A stretch of DNA of 64,000 bases from Annona cherimola (lineage: Eukaryota; Streptophyta; Magnoliopsida; Magnoliales; Annonaceae). Below the pieces are notes generated by a model, which was not told the DNA's origin, made no database searches, and saw only the letters and a program-made list of their open reading frames with translations. Below, in pieces: positions 47,501 to 58,433 of this stretch. The stretch is taken from contig CM059971.1 in the NCBI GenBank assembly GCA_030490835.1, positions 7,112,007 through 7,176,006 on the forward strand, written 5' to 3'. Numbering within the stretch: position 1 is the first letter of the stretch; every line of letters starts with the position of its first letter. The translations under genes were made by a program, and so were the position numbers.

Positions 47501-50450
47501 CATGTGGCTTCCCCTACAGCAGCCAGCACCCCGTCCATGCTCCATGACATAGTTTTGCAATCAATAAAATGGCTAACTCTCACATCCTTCGAGATTGAAT
47601 ACGGAAGGGGGCTCGCCTTGTTTACCTTAGATTCTAGCCAAATGTCTCCAAAAAAGCATACTCGTTTCCCATCACCAATCCTCCATTTGCAGCCTTTTTG
47701 ATTTACATCTCTCGCCTTCAGAATACTCTTCCAGGTGAATGAGTCTGATGGCTTCGCCTTGCAAGTCCATATGTCAGCGGTTGGGAAATATCTTGCCTTA
47801 AGAACTTTGTTACATAATGATGAGTTATACGACACTATCTCCAAACCTGTTTTGCAAGAAGGGCAAAGTTAAATTTGTGGAAGTCCCTAAATCCAATTCC
47901 ACCCGCACGCTTGCAGATGTCCTTCCATGCCACCCAGCTCAACTTCCTTTTACCACCCTTCTCTCCCCACCAAAATTTGCTAAGCATCTCATTTATGTCA
48001 TAACAGAATGATTTGGGTAGTAAAAAGATGCTCATCGTGTACAAGGGGATAGCTTGGGCAAACGCCTTGATTAGCACCTCTTTTTCACCCCACGAGAGTA
48101 GCTTGTCTTTCCACCCCTGAATTCGGGTCCATATACGTTCCTTGAGGCCCTTGAATATTCCAATTTTAGATCTTCCAAGCCAGGCTAGGAGACCTAAGTA
48201 TTGGTGGAAGTCTTGCCCAGCAGATCCAAGAAGTTGGGTCATCAACCTCCTTGCAAAGCCATCCATGTTGGTGCTGAAGAAAACTGCGGTCTTGTCAAAA
48301 TTTACCATCTAGCCCGAAGAATCTGAATATTGGTTTAGAATTTTCAAAAAATTCCTGATGTTCCTCCCATCCGCCCTAAGAAAGATGATTGCATCATCCG
48401 CAAAAAACAAATAAGTAATCAACGGACCATGCATTTGTAGTCTAATACCATGTATTGCTTCATGGGCAGCCTCATAAGAAATCAAAGCAAAAAGACCTTC
48501 CATGCATAATAAAAATAAGTATGGAGATAGGAGTCTCCCTACCTTAACCCCTATGAGGATGGAAGTATGAGGATTTGAAACCATTTACATTAACTCAATA
48601 TTTGATCATGGATATGCAGCTCATGACCCAATTGATCCACACCTTACTGAAGTTCATAGCCTCCATCATTCATTTGAGAAAATTTCGTTTGACTCTATCA
48701 TAGGCCTTCGACATATCTAGCTTGATAGCCATTTCTCATTTACACCCTTTCTCGCGCCTACGAAGCGAGTGGATTGCTTCATAAGCGATCAACATGTTAT
48801 TTGTGATAAGTTGCCCCGGAACAAAGCGTTTTGTTCTTCTCCAATGACATCATGGAGCACCAGTTTCAGTCTGTTGGCTAGGACCTTTGCCAAAATTTTA
48901 TAGACCACATTGCATAGGCTAATAGGTCTAAAATGAGATAACACATGGGCTCCAGCCCTTTTTGGGATCAAAATTATAGTGGTTGAATTTGATTCCTTTA
49001 GGTGCCTGCGCAATTGGGTGGGATTTCTCTCTTCCATGAACAACTTGCACCGCTTGATGATCTCTGTGCCCACAATGTTCCAATGTCTTTGATAGAATCC
49101 AGCCGACATTCCATCCGGGCCCAGGGCCTTGGTAGGACTCATGCCTTTAATCGCTTTAACAACTTCCTCAGTCTACAATGGAGTCGTTAGGGACCGCTTT
49201 TGTTCATCAAAAATTCTCCTCGTGAGTACATTCTCCACCCAGGGCGCCTCCCGAGGTGTTGATGAGGAAAAGACCTCAGAAAAGTGCAGAACAACCATAT
49301 CCAGCAACCGGTCCTAGTCCGTAATCTAGTTTTCATTCTGGTCCCTTAACGTCTTAATAAAATTTGTTCGTCGTCGGTTGGATGCAATTTGGTAGAAAAA
49401 CCTGGTGTTTTTGTCTCCCTCCATTAGCTAGTGTGACTTCATACACATCCTCCAAAGTTGCTCCTCATCTTCCAATAGGAAGTTGATTTGGAATTTTAGC
49501 TTCTTCATAAAATCATCTCTTTCGTCACTAGGTCTCATACCCATAATAGAATCAAGCTCCCTTTGTTTCCTTTCAATCGCTTTCCGGATATTGCCTCTTT
49601 TCCATCGATTCCAATTAGATAGTTTAATACCACACCGATTAAGTTTCCACAAGAGCTGGTCAGATGCATTCGAGGTCGCCGGAGTTTCGGATTCCCATAC
49701 TTGGTTAATGATTCTGGAGGCCTCTTTATCACGAGCCTAGAAGAGCTCATATCTGAATTCCTAAGGAGATTTTCTCCTTCCTTCATTTGAATCTAGGACC
49801 AACTTGATGGGACAATGGTCTGATGTAGCAGCCGATAAATGAATAATTTTCGCATGAGAGAACAGGTTCAACCAAGGTAGGGAAGACAACCCCCTATCCA
49901 ATCTTGCTTCCACTCTTTGTCGCCCTCTTCTATTGTTTCTCCATGTTATGGGCACACCAGAAAATCCAAGATCCTACAGATTACATATATCAATAGTTTC
50001 ACAAAAGAGGTCCATTTGGGTCTGAGGATGGGTCCTACAACTTATGTATTTATTTGGACCCATGACTTCATTGAAATCACTTATTATTCGCCATGGGACA
50101 CAGTTCCCCATGCTTAGCCTGGTGAGAATATTCCAACTTTAATGCCTATTGTGGGTTTCAAGGTGGCCATAAAAACCTATGAACCGCCAACCAAGAAAGT
50201 CTGCATCAATATAGTGGAAAGAGTAACTCTTGATGCATGCTTATTTGTTGTTGTTCCACAAAAGAGCCAGACCCCCCCTTCTAGCTTCTGGATCCACCAC
50301 AAAACAGCAATCAAAATTGAGTCTTCTTCTTATACTCTCCATCTCTTTAGAATTGTATTTTATTTCACAAAGAAGACCAAACAGGGATCTTGTTTTCTGA
50401 CCAAATCAAGAAGGCTACGAATTGCTCGTGGGTTCCCAAGCCTATGACAA
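44553..50450 (-). pseudogene. LINE ORF2: endonuclease, reverse transcriptase, RNase H (broken)
   Basis: Domains in order: apurinic-type endonuclease from about 50450 to 49760 (a DFNE motif near 50070, closing ATSDHCPIKL), RT from about 49142 (LGPDGMSAGFYQRHW, ILIPKR, FRPISLCNVVYKILAKVLAN), the catalytic FFADDAIIF within 48309-48584, RT thumb 47835-48308, zinc-binding region near 45324-45536 and its duplicates, and RNase H at 44553-45070 (INVDAR, then HHVLQQENAVAHS). Stops and frame changes are frequent. One is a TAG at 48309-48311 where the related LINE has Gln (SSGQMIN). The RNase H start is followed, in the internal copies, by a jump back into the RT C-terminus because of the triplication. 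Confidence 0.88.
44962..47663. repeat. Tandem triplication of a 901-bp LINE segment
   Basis: Three units: 44962-45862, 45863-46763 and 46764-47663 (901, 901 and 900 bp). Each runs from the RNase H start (gtctccaaccacttgttgc) to the RT C-terminal region (aaaaagcatactc). Only a handful of differences are visible, for example aaaattacc versus aaaagtacc at 45887 and an a/c and one-base deletion near 47159. At the breakpoint, tcgtctcc and tcgtttcc share a few bases, so the first duplication probably used microhomology. Two copies of the zinc-binding region and RNase H start are therefore supernumerary. Confidence 0.93.
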
Positions 50451-50471
50451 TTCCAGGCAAATAGGGCCATT

Positions 50472-52306
50472 TTAGATTAGGCAGGGCTGGGGACACCCCG
50501 CAACCTCCACCTCGTCCATATCATTGCTCTCTAGTCTTTTATTCCGCTTATGCACCTCTAAAAATTCATCCAATTCACTTTCCCGGCCTCGTTTTCCATC
50601 TCTAGTCACTTGACTATCCAAAGAGTCATGTCTTCCCCTGTCTTGCATCCATCTAGCCCTTCGCTTCCATTTGCCACTCGTCCGATTGATTTCCATACCC
50701 CCTCTATTATGCCTCTAACTCCAATCAGACCTGTCACTAGCCTTAGTCATAGCTAAGTCAGATAGACGCCTTCCATCAGTCTCCATATAGCCATCCTGCA
50801 TCACTTGAACATCAATTAGAGAATAAGCTTCCCCCTCTATACTATGCATTCGGTCCCCATCAAAGATCCCCAAATTCTTCTCCTTCATTTGTGCATCGCT
50901 GCTGTTCTGCCCACCCATTTTGACAGCATATCCTTCAGTTGTGGACGCTCATTATTCTTTCCTATCGACAAATCCCCATTCAGCACAAAAATATCCTTCA
51001 ACTATAATGCTCCCTCCTCCAATCCTTTCTGTTGCTTATGTTGTTCATTCGATCTTTCCATCTATTGCTGCCCCTCTAGATCCTTTCTTGCCCCCAGATC
51101 CCCACCTTGCACAAATATACCCCTTGGTTGTGATTCTCCCTCAAGTGGTCCATCATGCTGCCCATACTGCTCGTTCGGTTGGTCCAAGAGACCTTGTGGA
51201 TTTGTTGTTTTAGGCTGCTGGTAGAGATAGCATGAAGCATCCAAAACCATTTCAGAAGTTACTGCACATTGCTGACGAAAATTAGAGTTTGTCTTTTGAG
51301 ATTTAACATCTGTCGACAGCAGATTCTCCTCATTCATATTTGTCTTCTGAGCACGTCTGGACATAGCAGCACCATCCCCACTCCAACTCTGTTCAGGCTC
51401 AGCATCACCAGTCCCTCTCCATCTCTGATCGGGGCTGCTCACCTATCTGCTAGCACTGCCTTGATCTCCTCTCCTTTCATTATCTTCCCTTTGTCTTGAA
51501 TCCTCCTTAGATTATCCCCCTTGTATGCAGAAATTCAAGCCCAAATATTTAGTTAGTGCAGCCCTGTTGCTGTTGAAGTTCACATCTCGAATCTGCATTG
51601 GCTTTACCCTCACCCTCAGCCAACTCCCATATTGCATTTTTTCTTCTGTTACTGGTTTGTTCAACTTGGTAGTTCTAGGACAGTCACGGTGAGCATGTCC
51701 CATGATTCCGCATAAATAGCAGAATATTGGGAGTTTTTCATACTGGAAAGAGATCCATCTCCGTTGTTGTTTTCCAATCTAGATGAACATACCTCTCCTC
51801 AGAGGTTCTCGGCAGTCAATCGCCACTTTAAGCTTAAGGTTAGTTTCTATAGCCACCAATTCCATCATCTCTTCAAAGGAATACCCAATGTTATGTCCCA
51901 GGCAGTGCTTGTCCACTATGAAAGGGGCCCCCGAAATATGCACCCACATTGGTGATTTCACAAGCACTATGTGGGCGATGTCCAGCTCCTCTTTCAGGTT
52001 CGATACCAGGACCAAACATCTCTCAAAAATCCACGGGCAGCCCTTCAATATACGCTCTTTTTCTTCTTGGTCCGATAATGATACTTGGTACAAGTTCTCT
52101 CCCGTCTCTGTGAAGTGACACAATCTTTTCGTTCTCCACAACCTTCTTAGCGTTGATTTGAATAGCTCCTTATTGTAAGACTTGGACGACCACAGAGAGT
52201 AGATAATTGATGCACCATTACAAGGTTTTATTTTCTTAATGCCTTCGCTGGTTATGGCCATGGTTTGGAGTTCTGCCCCCAGCAAGTCCCCTATGCTCGG
52301 ATTCAT
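50472..52306 (-). pseudogene. LINE ORF1: DUF4283 and CCHC zinc knuckle (broken)
   Basis: Starts at ATG 52306 (MNPSIGDLLG). The DUF4283-type nucleic-acid-binding fold includes LRRLWRTKR, GCPWIFERCLVLV and SPMWVHISGAP. A TAG at 51779-51781 interrupts the frame, which then continues unchanged to the knuckle CYLCGIMGHAHRDCP (about 51675-51725) and a TAA at 51512. A same-frame continuation runs 51442-51062, and a shifted one 50918-50472, all hydrophilic. In plant L1 elements ORF1 coats the RNA. The length of about 1.8 kb is normal for the family. Confidence 0.82.
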
Positions 52307-52496
52307 AGTGGTGTTTTGATAAATCACTCGAAATCACCCCCTTAGTTCCGCTACCTCTGTCCCCCCTTCCAGTCGATCTTCGAAGCGATGACTGACTGCC
52401 CTCTGATTTACTCCGGTCTCCTAAAGTCCCGACCACCCCCACTCAGTCCTGAGCATGACAGAATCGTCAATCGGGGCTACAGGGGAAGGACTCGGC

Positions 52497-52510
52497 AAAA
52501 TTAAGAGAAG
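52497..52510 (+). repeat. Target-site duplication at the LINE 5' end
   Basis: aaaattaagagaag, identical to 44513-44526. It fixes the LINE 5' end at 52496 (minus-strand start tgccgagtccttcccc). Confidence 0.9.
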
Positions 52511-53079
52511 TTAGTGTGTCTGATTTCAATAATAATGGGGAGATTGATAAAAAATCAAAATAAAATTTTAAATTATAAAAAATTTAAAAAATGATATGGT
52601 TAGTTAAAATATATAAATATTGAATTAATTAATGTGAAATTTTTTTATAAAATACTTGAATATTTTTAAAAATTTAATTAGATAAGAAATAACCTACCGA
52701 AATGTAAAGTAATCAGGAAAGGACCCACTTATGAACGCATTTAGTGTTGGGATAAAATAATTATAAATAGATAATTAATAATATAAAAATAATATTTTTT
52801 TAAAATATATTGACTAGAGAAAATCATCATTTACCTATTGCTGTAAATTGAGCTTTAGGACAAATTATGATTCACGGATCAAATAAAGTTTACATTAGGT
52901 GAGTAGAGCTCTTTTCTTCTTTTTTTGATTTCGCATTGTAATTTGTAGTTACACGCATGTGTATTTTGAATATTAATATATATTTTTGATATTTATTGAT
53001 TTGATAATTAGTTATGATTTCAGTTTCATTATTTAATATGCCAGTATTGTTCATCATAGTATTGGCTTGCATTACTTTA
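52511..53079. other. AT-rich spacer between LINE and Copia array
   Basis: No gene or recognisable repeat. It ends at the left LTR boundary. The five bases before the LTR are cttta, but the matching flank on the other side of the array lies outside the window. Confidence 0.5.
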
Positions 53080-53340
53080 TGTTGGGTCCCGAATAGATGG
53101 CAAAACCCAAGAGGGGAGGGGTGAATTGGGTTCTTAAAAATTTCTTTGGTAACTGAAAAACTTAACCCCTTGTAGAATTATTCCCCTTGAATGAAGAAAC
53201 TGAATGGAAAGCAAAGTAATAAAGAGAGCAGAAATAAAAGCAAGTAGACAAGGATTTTATAGTGGTTCGGGCAACCTCCCTACTCCACTCTTCCAAGCTC
53301 ACACTCCTTGTGACTTGGGTTCCACTATTGTATTCCGCGA

Positions 53341-53590
53341 ATACAACTAGAGCCTCTTGCTCTCTTCTAGATTCTAGCTCTAGGGGGCATATACAACTAG
53401 AGCCACTTGCTCTCTTCTAGATTCTAGCTCTAGGGGGCATCAACAACCAGAGCCTCTTGCTCTCTTCTAGATTCTAGCTCTAGGGGGCATCAACAACCAG
53501 AGCCTCTTGCTCTCTTCTAGATTCTAGCTCTAGGGGGCATCAACAACCAGAGCCTCTTGCTCTCTTCTAGATTCCAGCTCTAGGGGGCAT
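53341..53590 (+). repeat. 50-bp minisatellite, five units, inside the LTR
   Basis: Five contiguous 50-bp units, each with agcctcttgctctcttctag (agccacttg in unit 2) and tagggggcat. They begin atacaacta or caacaacca. The same array with the same copy number lies in LTR 2 at 58695-58944. Confidence 0.92.
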
Positions 53591-53919
53591 AAACAACTAG
53601 CATAAGTAGGTGACGAGTCACACTCCAATCACACACTACTTTGCTATCACTTGATCTTAGCTACGCAAGCTAAATCAAGTTCAACACAACAAATAGAACA
53701 ATGAAAATAAACTACACTTTACAGGTGTGTAGAAACGATTTAGCGCAGGGAAGAACTTGTAGATGATGGCTTTGAAGTTTCTGAATGTAGCTCTTGCAAC
53801 TTGAAGCACAATTCTTCCTCCTTGAGTGATTTGATCTCTTTGAAGCTCTTAAGGATATGAGTTATGCTCACTTAATGTTTTTCTTCTTTCTTGGCTTTCT
53901 CCCTCGTTCACAATGGGTT

Positions 53920-53928
53920 CTATTTATA
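53920..53928 (-). promoter_or_regulatory. TATA box of the Copia LTR
   Basis: TATAAATAG on the minus strand, correctly placed to start transcription near 53895 and run toward the left, giving U3 of about 0.95 kb and R-U5 of about 0.8 kb. The copy in LTR 2 is at 59274-59282. The start site is inferred. Confidence 0.6.
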
Positions 53929-54009
53929 ATTTCGGAGGGAATCTGAACGTTAGAAGGTGGGTGGCGCGCATTTAATGCGCCAACGTTCGAAAGAAATCCG
54001 ACTGTTGCG

Positions 54010-54700
54010 ACCCAAGTCGCATGTGGAGTCGACTTCGGATGCGACTTCGCCCAAGTCGCAGATGGAGTCGACTTCGGGTGCGACTTCGCTTCTCCGTCGC
54101 AACTTCAAGTTCCAGTCAGGGTCGACTTGGGTTCTCGACTTGACCCAAGTCGCAGGTGGAGTCGACTTCGGGTTCGACTTCACCTCGACAGTTGGCTTCA
54201 TGAACTTGGAACTTTGAAACTTTTGTTTTGCTTAGTCTTTCTTCCTTCAGTCCTTTTGATTCTGGAATGGCTCCTCATACTTATAGATCTTGTGAACCTT
54301 GAAGAACTTGACTTTGATTCTTCCTGGATTAGCTTGAACCTTGTGAATCTTTGAAGGAATTGAGTCTTGCTTGGAATTTGAAACACTTGAGTTGATAATG
54401 AGCTTGTTTTCTGAAAAATAGCTTCTGCCCGATCGAAGTCGATGTCGGAGTCGACTTCGGCTGCGACTTCACCTCAAGTCGCACGTGGAGACGACTTGGG
54501 GTGCGACTTCGGCATTCTGCTGTTTCGAATTCAACTCTGGAAGGTTTCGCCCGACTGAAGTCGATGGTGAGGTCGACTTCGTTTGCGACTTGGCTACCCA
54601 AGTCGCAGGTGGAGTCGACTTGGCCTGCGACTTCACTTGCTCTTCTCCCTTTTTCAACTCTGGACAGTTTTGCATGTTTGAAGTCGTTCTTGGAGTCGAC
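54010..54700. repeat. GTCGAC-centred palindromic modules in LTR U3
   Basis: Two clusters (about 54010-54185 and 54437-54712) contain eight GTCGAC hexamers in LTR 1 and nine in LTR 2, mostly in the context ggagtcgactt(c/g)g, between caagtcgca and tgcgactt. AAGTCG and CGACTT arms allow many alternative hairpins. Equivalent clusters are at about 59364-59540 and 59791-60066. Confidence 0.8.
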
Positions 54701-54850
54701 TTGGGATACGACTTGGCTTCTATACTTGATTTTCTTCAAATGAATATTCCTTAAACATTTCACAAACTTGTTAGTAGCCAAGACTTTCTCAAATTGATTT
54801 GTTAATCATCAAAACATAGATTTAGCTAGTTTTCCTCATGTTTCCAACAA

Positions 54851-54863
54851 TCTCCCCCTTTTT
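54851..54863 (-). other. Polypurine tract of Copia copy 1
   Basis: aaaaagggggaga on the minus strand, one base before the 3' LTR start. It primes plus-strand DNA synthesis. The copy-2 tract is at 60205-60217. Confidence 0.75.
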
Positions 54864-55331
54864 GATGATTGACAAAACCGATTTGAGTGGATACCTTTCA
54901 TTTAAATAAGTATGCACATATTGCATTATAAAATCATACTTATGCTCATGCAAACAAAACATTCATGTAAACATATCCTACTCTTCTCCCCATTTACATA
55001 TCCTACTTTTCTCCCCATTTTTATTCTTCTCTCCTTAAATCTTTCTCTCCATTCTTCTCTCCCCTTAAATCTCTCTCCCTCTATAATATCCTACTCTCCT
55101 CTATTCGTCTCAAATCTTACTCTTCTCCCCCTTTTTGTCAATATATCAAAAAGATTAGAGGGTAAACAAAGAGATAGGTGGGTTAGCTCCCCCTAAATGG
55201 GTGCTCCCCTTAAACTTATGCTTAGCCTAATTTTAGATACCACTTGTTGGGGATTTCTCTTGTTACTTGATACTACTTGTTGGGCATGATACCATTTTGT
55301 TGAAAAACTTGTTACCATTGGTTATCACTTG

Positions 55332-56220
55332 TTAGATTTTATACCACTTGATACCATTTGTTGCAAGCACTTGTTGCACATGTTGGCCTCCTTTGCTTTT
55401 CTCCATGCCAAACTTCTTCAGCATTTCTTTGATGTATTTGGACTGGTTAATGAAAATTCCTTCATTTAGTTGCTTGATTTGCAGTCCAAGGAAGAAATTG
55501 AGCTCTCTCATCATGCTCATATCAAATTCTTTCTGCATAAGCTCAGAAAATTCTTGACAGAGAGTTTCATTAGTAGCACCAAAAATGATATCATCAACAT
55601 AAATTTGAATGATTAATATATCCTTTCCATTGTTCTTAATAAACAAAGTGGTGTCTACCTTTCTCTTTTGAAAATCATGATCAATCAAAAAATTTGCTTA
55701 GTCTATCATACCAAGCTCTTGGGGCTTGTTTCAATCCGTATAGTGCTTTGGTTAACTTGTATACAAATTTAGATTGATCTTTCTCCTCAAATCCAGGTGG
55801 TTGCTCAACATACACTTCTTCATTTATATAACCATTCAGAAATGCACTTTTGACATCCATTTGAAACAATTTAAAGTTCATGTGAGATGCAAAAGCTAGT
55901 AAGATACGAATGGCTTCTAATCTAGCAACCGGTGCATAGGATTCTTCAAAATCTATGCCTTCTTCTTGTGAGTATCCTTTTGCCACAAGTTTAGCTTTGT
56001 TTCTCACTACAAGTCCACTTTCATCTAATTTGCTCCTAAAGACCCATTTGGTGCCAATAACAGTACAATCATTTGGTCTAGGAACAAGGTGCCAAACTTG
56101 ATTTCTTTCAAATTGATTTAGCTCTTCTTGCAGTGCTATAGTCCAATTTTCATCATCAAGAGCTTGTTCAACATTAGAATGTTCAATTTTTAGAAACAAA
56201 AGCATATTGTCCACAAACAT
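55332..56220 (-). pseudogene. Copia reverse transcriptase, frameshifted (copy 1)
   Basis: 55681-56220 codes the N-terminal RT half: [67 protein letters not shown], then [17 protein letters not shown]. The frame ends at a run of six T residues (about 55686-55691). In the next frame 55332-55688 continues with DHDFQKRKVDTTLFIK and the catalytic IYVDDIIFG, then FLGLQIKQ. One extra T explains the break. The RNase H domain that should follow GMEKSK is absent. The copy at 60686-61574 has the same lesion. Confidence 0.9.
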
Positions 56221-56327
56221 TTTGCTTTGACCTTCTAGTTTTTACACCTTCATACACATTTCCTATAACTTGTTTAATTGCATGTTTGAATTTCAAATCA
56301 GTTGGAGGTTTATAGAAATTGTTACCT

Positions 56328-58385
56328 TCACTTACCCTTTCCTCCATGGATTCTTCTTGCTTTTCCACATGCAGTTTTTTCAAGGTCATTTGCCATATCA
56401 TCTGCATTACTTAAATCATCTTTCTCGTTATTTCCAAAGGCAACCGTTCCATAGTTGCAAGGTTTAAGTTTGTGAAACAAACTTCTTTCACCGGTCATAT
56501 GCCTTGAACAACCGCTGTCCATGAACCATACGTTCTTTGCCTTTGCCTTTAAACAAATCTGAAAAGCAAATAATTCTCATCTCTTTGGTACCCACTTTAT
56601 GGGTCCATTTGGGTTAGCAATATTATTCAATCTACATTGCTCTACCTTAGAAAGCCCAAATCTCGTGTTCCTTGGAACCCAAACTAATCTTGCACCATGG
56701 TCATATAATTTCTTGAAGTTACATTTATAGGCTTTATGACCCATCTTGTTGCAAAAGTTACAAGCCATTGGTAATCTAGGAGTAGGCCTCCAAGTATATT
56801 TTGGTTCAAGTGTTGGCCTTTTAGTCCACACAACATTTTTCCTTTGTGGCTTGAATGTAGGTGCAGTATTTGTTTGATATTTTCCATGTATTGGCACATT
56901 TGATTTACCATTTTCTTTTTGCTCAAATGTATTGTATCCAAGACCTCTTCTATCTGTTTGTGAGGTCATATTCAAGAACATCTTCACATTTTCACCGGGA
57001 TTAGAGAACTTTGCTAATGATTCATTTAAGGATTCGTTCTCCTTTTTCAGTTTCTCAACTTCTTTCAACAACAGTTCATTTTCTTCTTTCAATTTTGTTG
57101 ACATTTCAGCTAGTTTTCCATTTTCAATGATAACAGAGTTACATTGTTGTTTCTTTGAGGACAACTTGTTTCCTAGCTTTTTGATTTCCTCATATAATGA
57201 ATCATAGGCAGTTTGTAGTTCTTCTAATTCAGCACATTTGAGGCAATTTTGAAAAGAAGAATAACTTGATTGAGAATGACAAGGTTTGGAAGTTACCTCT
57301 TCACTTTCTGTGTACTTTGTTGAGGTGGATTGATCTTCCAAAACTTCCGTTGTGTTCAAGCATAGCAGATTCTCCTCTTGTTCAATTTGCGCCATGCAGC
57401 ATATTCTTGCGCAATTTGCAGCCTCGTTCTCATCGGTTGAAGAGCTGCATGTTGATGAAGTCTCGTACATGCCTCTTCCCTTTGGCCTTTCTTCTGGTGT
57501 AGGACATTAGGTTTGCATATGTCCTACGCCCCCGCATCTATAACATTTAGTTTGCTCCTTCTTCTTCACTCGTCGTGGTCTTTCTTTGAGATTTCTGAAG
57601 TTTCTTTCTTTTCTCACAAATTTTCGAAACTTGTGAGTAAGAAGTCCGATATCTTCATTGTCATTGTAAGATGAGGAAGAAGATTCTTCTGAATTGTGAG
57701 TGGCCTTTAGTACAATAGCTTTCCTCCCTTTGTGTTGATTCTCATTCCTTTTCTTAATTAGCTCATGTGACATGAGTGAGCTAATAAGATCTTCAAGCTT
57801 CAATGTGTTGAGGTCTTTGGCTTCTTCAATTGCCGTTATCTTTGGAGTCCATGAATCCGGTAGAGCTCTCAATATCTTCATAACCTGCTCGGATTCAGAA
57901 ATAGCCTTTCCAAGACCTTTTAGAGCGTTAGTAATCTTAGAAAATCTAGCAAACATTTCAGAAATATTTTCTGTGTCTAGCATTCTAAAATTTTCAAACT
58001 CTCCAATCAAAATATTTCTCCTAGTCCCTTGGACTTGGGAGGTTCCTTCATAAATAGATGTTAGAGTATCCCATATCTCTTTTGCAGTCAAACAAGAAGA
58101 TACTTTATCATACTCCGAAGCCGTAAGAGCACAAAATAAAGAATTCATTGCCTTGGCATTGCTCTTGACGGTTCTAACTTCCTCTTCGGTCCATTTGGAA
58201 GCTTTGTCATCGGTAGGCAAAATCACACCATCTTGGATAGCAATCCAAGAATCCATATCGGTAGCCATGATGAGTTGCTTCATACGAAGCTTCCAATAGC
58301 CAAAGTTGTTCCCATCAAACAAGGGTGGCCTTGTGAATGATTGGCCTTCAGCAAAAGCGGGAACGGAAGTAGATTGGGATGCCAT
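56328..58385 (-). pseudogene. Copia gag and protease start, with in-frame stops (copy 1)
   Basis: One frame runs from ATG 58385 (MASQSTSVPAF) to about 56328. Gag domain: PPLFDGNNFGYWKLRMKQL, ASKWTEEE, KEIWDTL, FSKITNALKGLGK. A first zinc knuckle CYRCGGVGH is cut by TAA (57507-57509) just before its last Cys. The frame continues with a coiled coil (ELEELQTAYDSLYEEIKKL onward) and a second knuckle CNFCNKMGHKAYKC, then TGA at 56577-56579, then the protease active-site start MDSGCSRHMTG (56490-56522). It breaks off where integrase was lost, near 56430. No functional polyprotein is possible. Confidence 0.88.
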
Positions 58386-58419
58386 ATGGTTGGATCTCTT
58401 TGGTTCAATTCAAAGACCT

Positions 58420-58431
58420 GCTCTGATACCA
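58420..58431 (-). other. Primer binding site (initiator tRNA-Met), Copia copy 1
   Basis: TGGTATCAGAGC on the minus strand, two bases inside the 5' LTR end. It is complementary to the 3' end of initiator tRNA-Met, the usual Copia primer. Confidence 0.9.
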
Positions 58432-58433
58432 CT

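Larger units (their letters stand above)
44527..52496 (-). mobile_element. Complete L1-type LINE with internal triplication (7970 bp)
   Basis: Reads right to left. Flanked by the 14-bp direct repeat aaaattaagagaag, with a 9-nt poly(A) (T residues 44527-44535) at its 3' end. ORF1 (DUF4283-type domain plus CCHC knuckle) is followed by ORF2 (endonuclease, reverse transcriptase, zinc-binding region, RNase H). Without about 1.8 kb of extra tandem copies the element would be about 6.2 kb, a normal full length. Perfect target duplications indicate a relatively recent insertion, yet both ORFs carry stops and frameshifts, so it is not autonomous now. Confidence 0.92.
53080..54849 (-). repeat. Copia LTR 1 (1770 bp)
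   Basis: Identical in layout to 58434-60203. Coding-strand ends are TGTTGGAAAC at 54849 and CCCAACA at 53080. It contains a TATA box (53920-53928), a 50-bp minisatellite (53341-53590) in the presumed transcribed part, and GTCGAC-centred repeats in U3 (54010-54700). Frames in this LTR are not genes. Confidence 0.92.
54850..58433 (-). mobile_element. Copia internal region 1 (3584 bp, deleted)
   Basis: From right to left: primer binding site, gag, protease start, RT, polypurine tract. Integrase is missing between the protease and RT segments, and RNase H is missing after RT, so about 2 kb of the usual pol is gone. 54864-55330 is non-coding and contains several degenerate copies of gatacca(c/t)ttgttg, the same words as at the primer binding site/LTR junction. 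Confidence 0.88.

Noticed and set aside
53341..53590. CRISPR-like array of regular repeats
   Set aside because: Units are contiguous with no unique spacers, sit in a plant LTR and recur in the sister LTR. It is a minisatellite.
53950..54781. Repeat-rich protein frames in the Copia LTR (up to 150 codons)
   Set aside because: They are products of the GTCGAC modules in U3 and occur on both strands.
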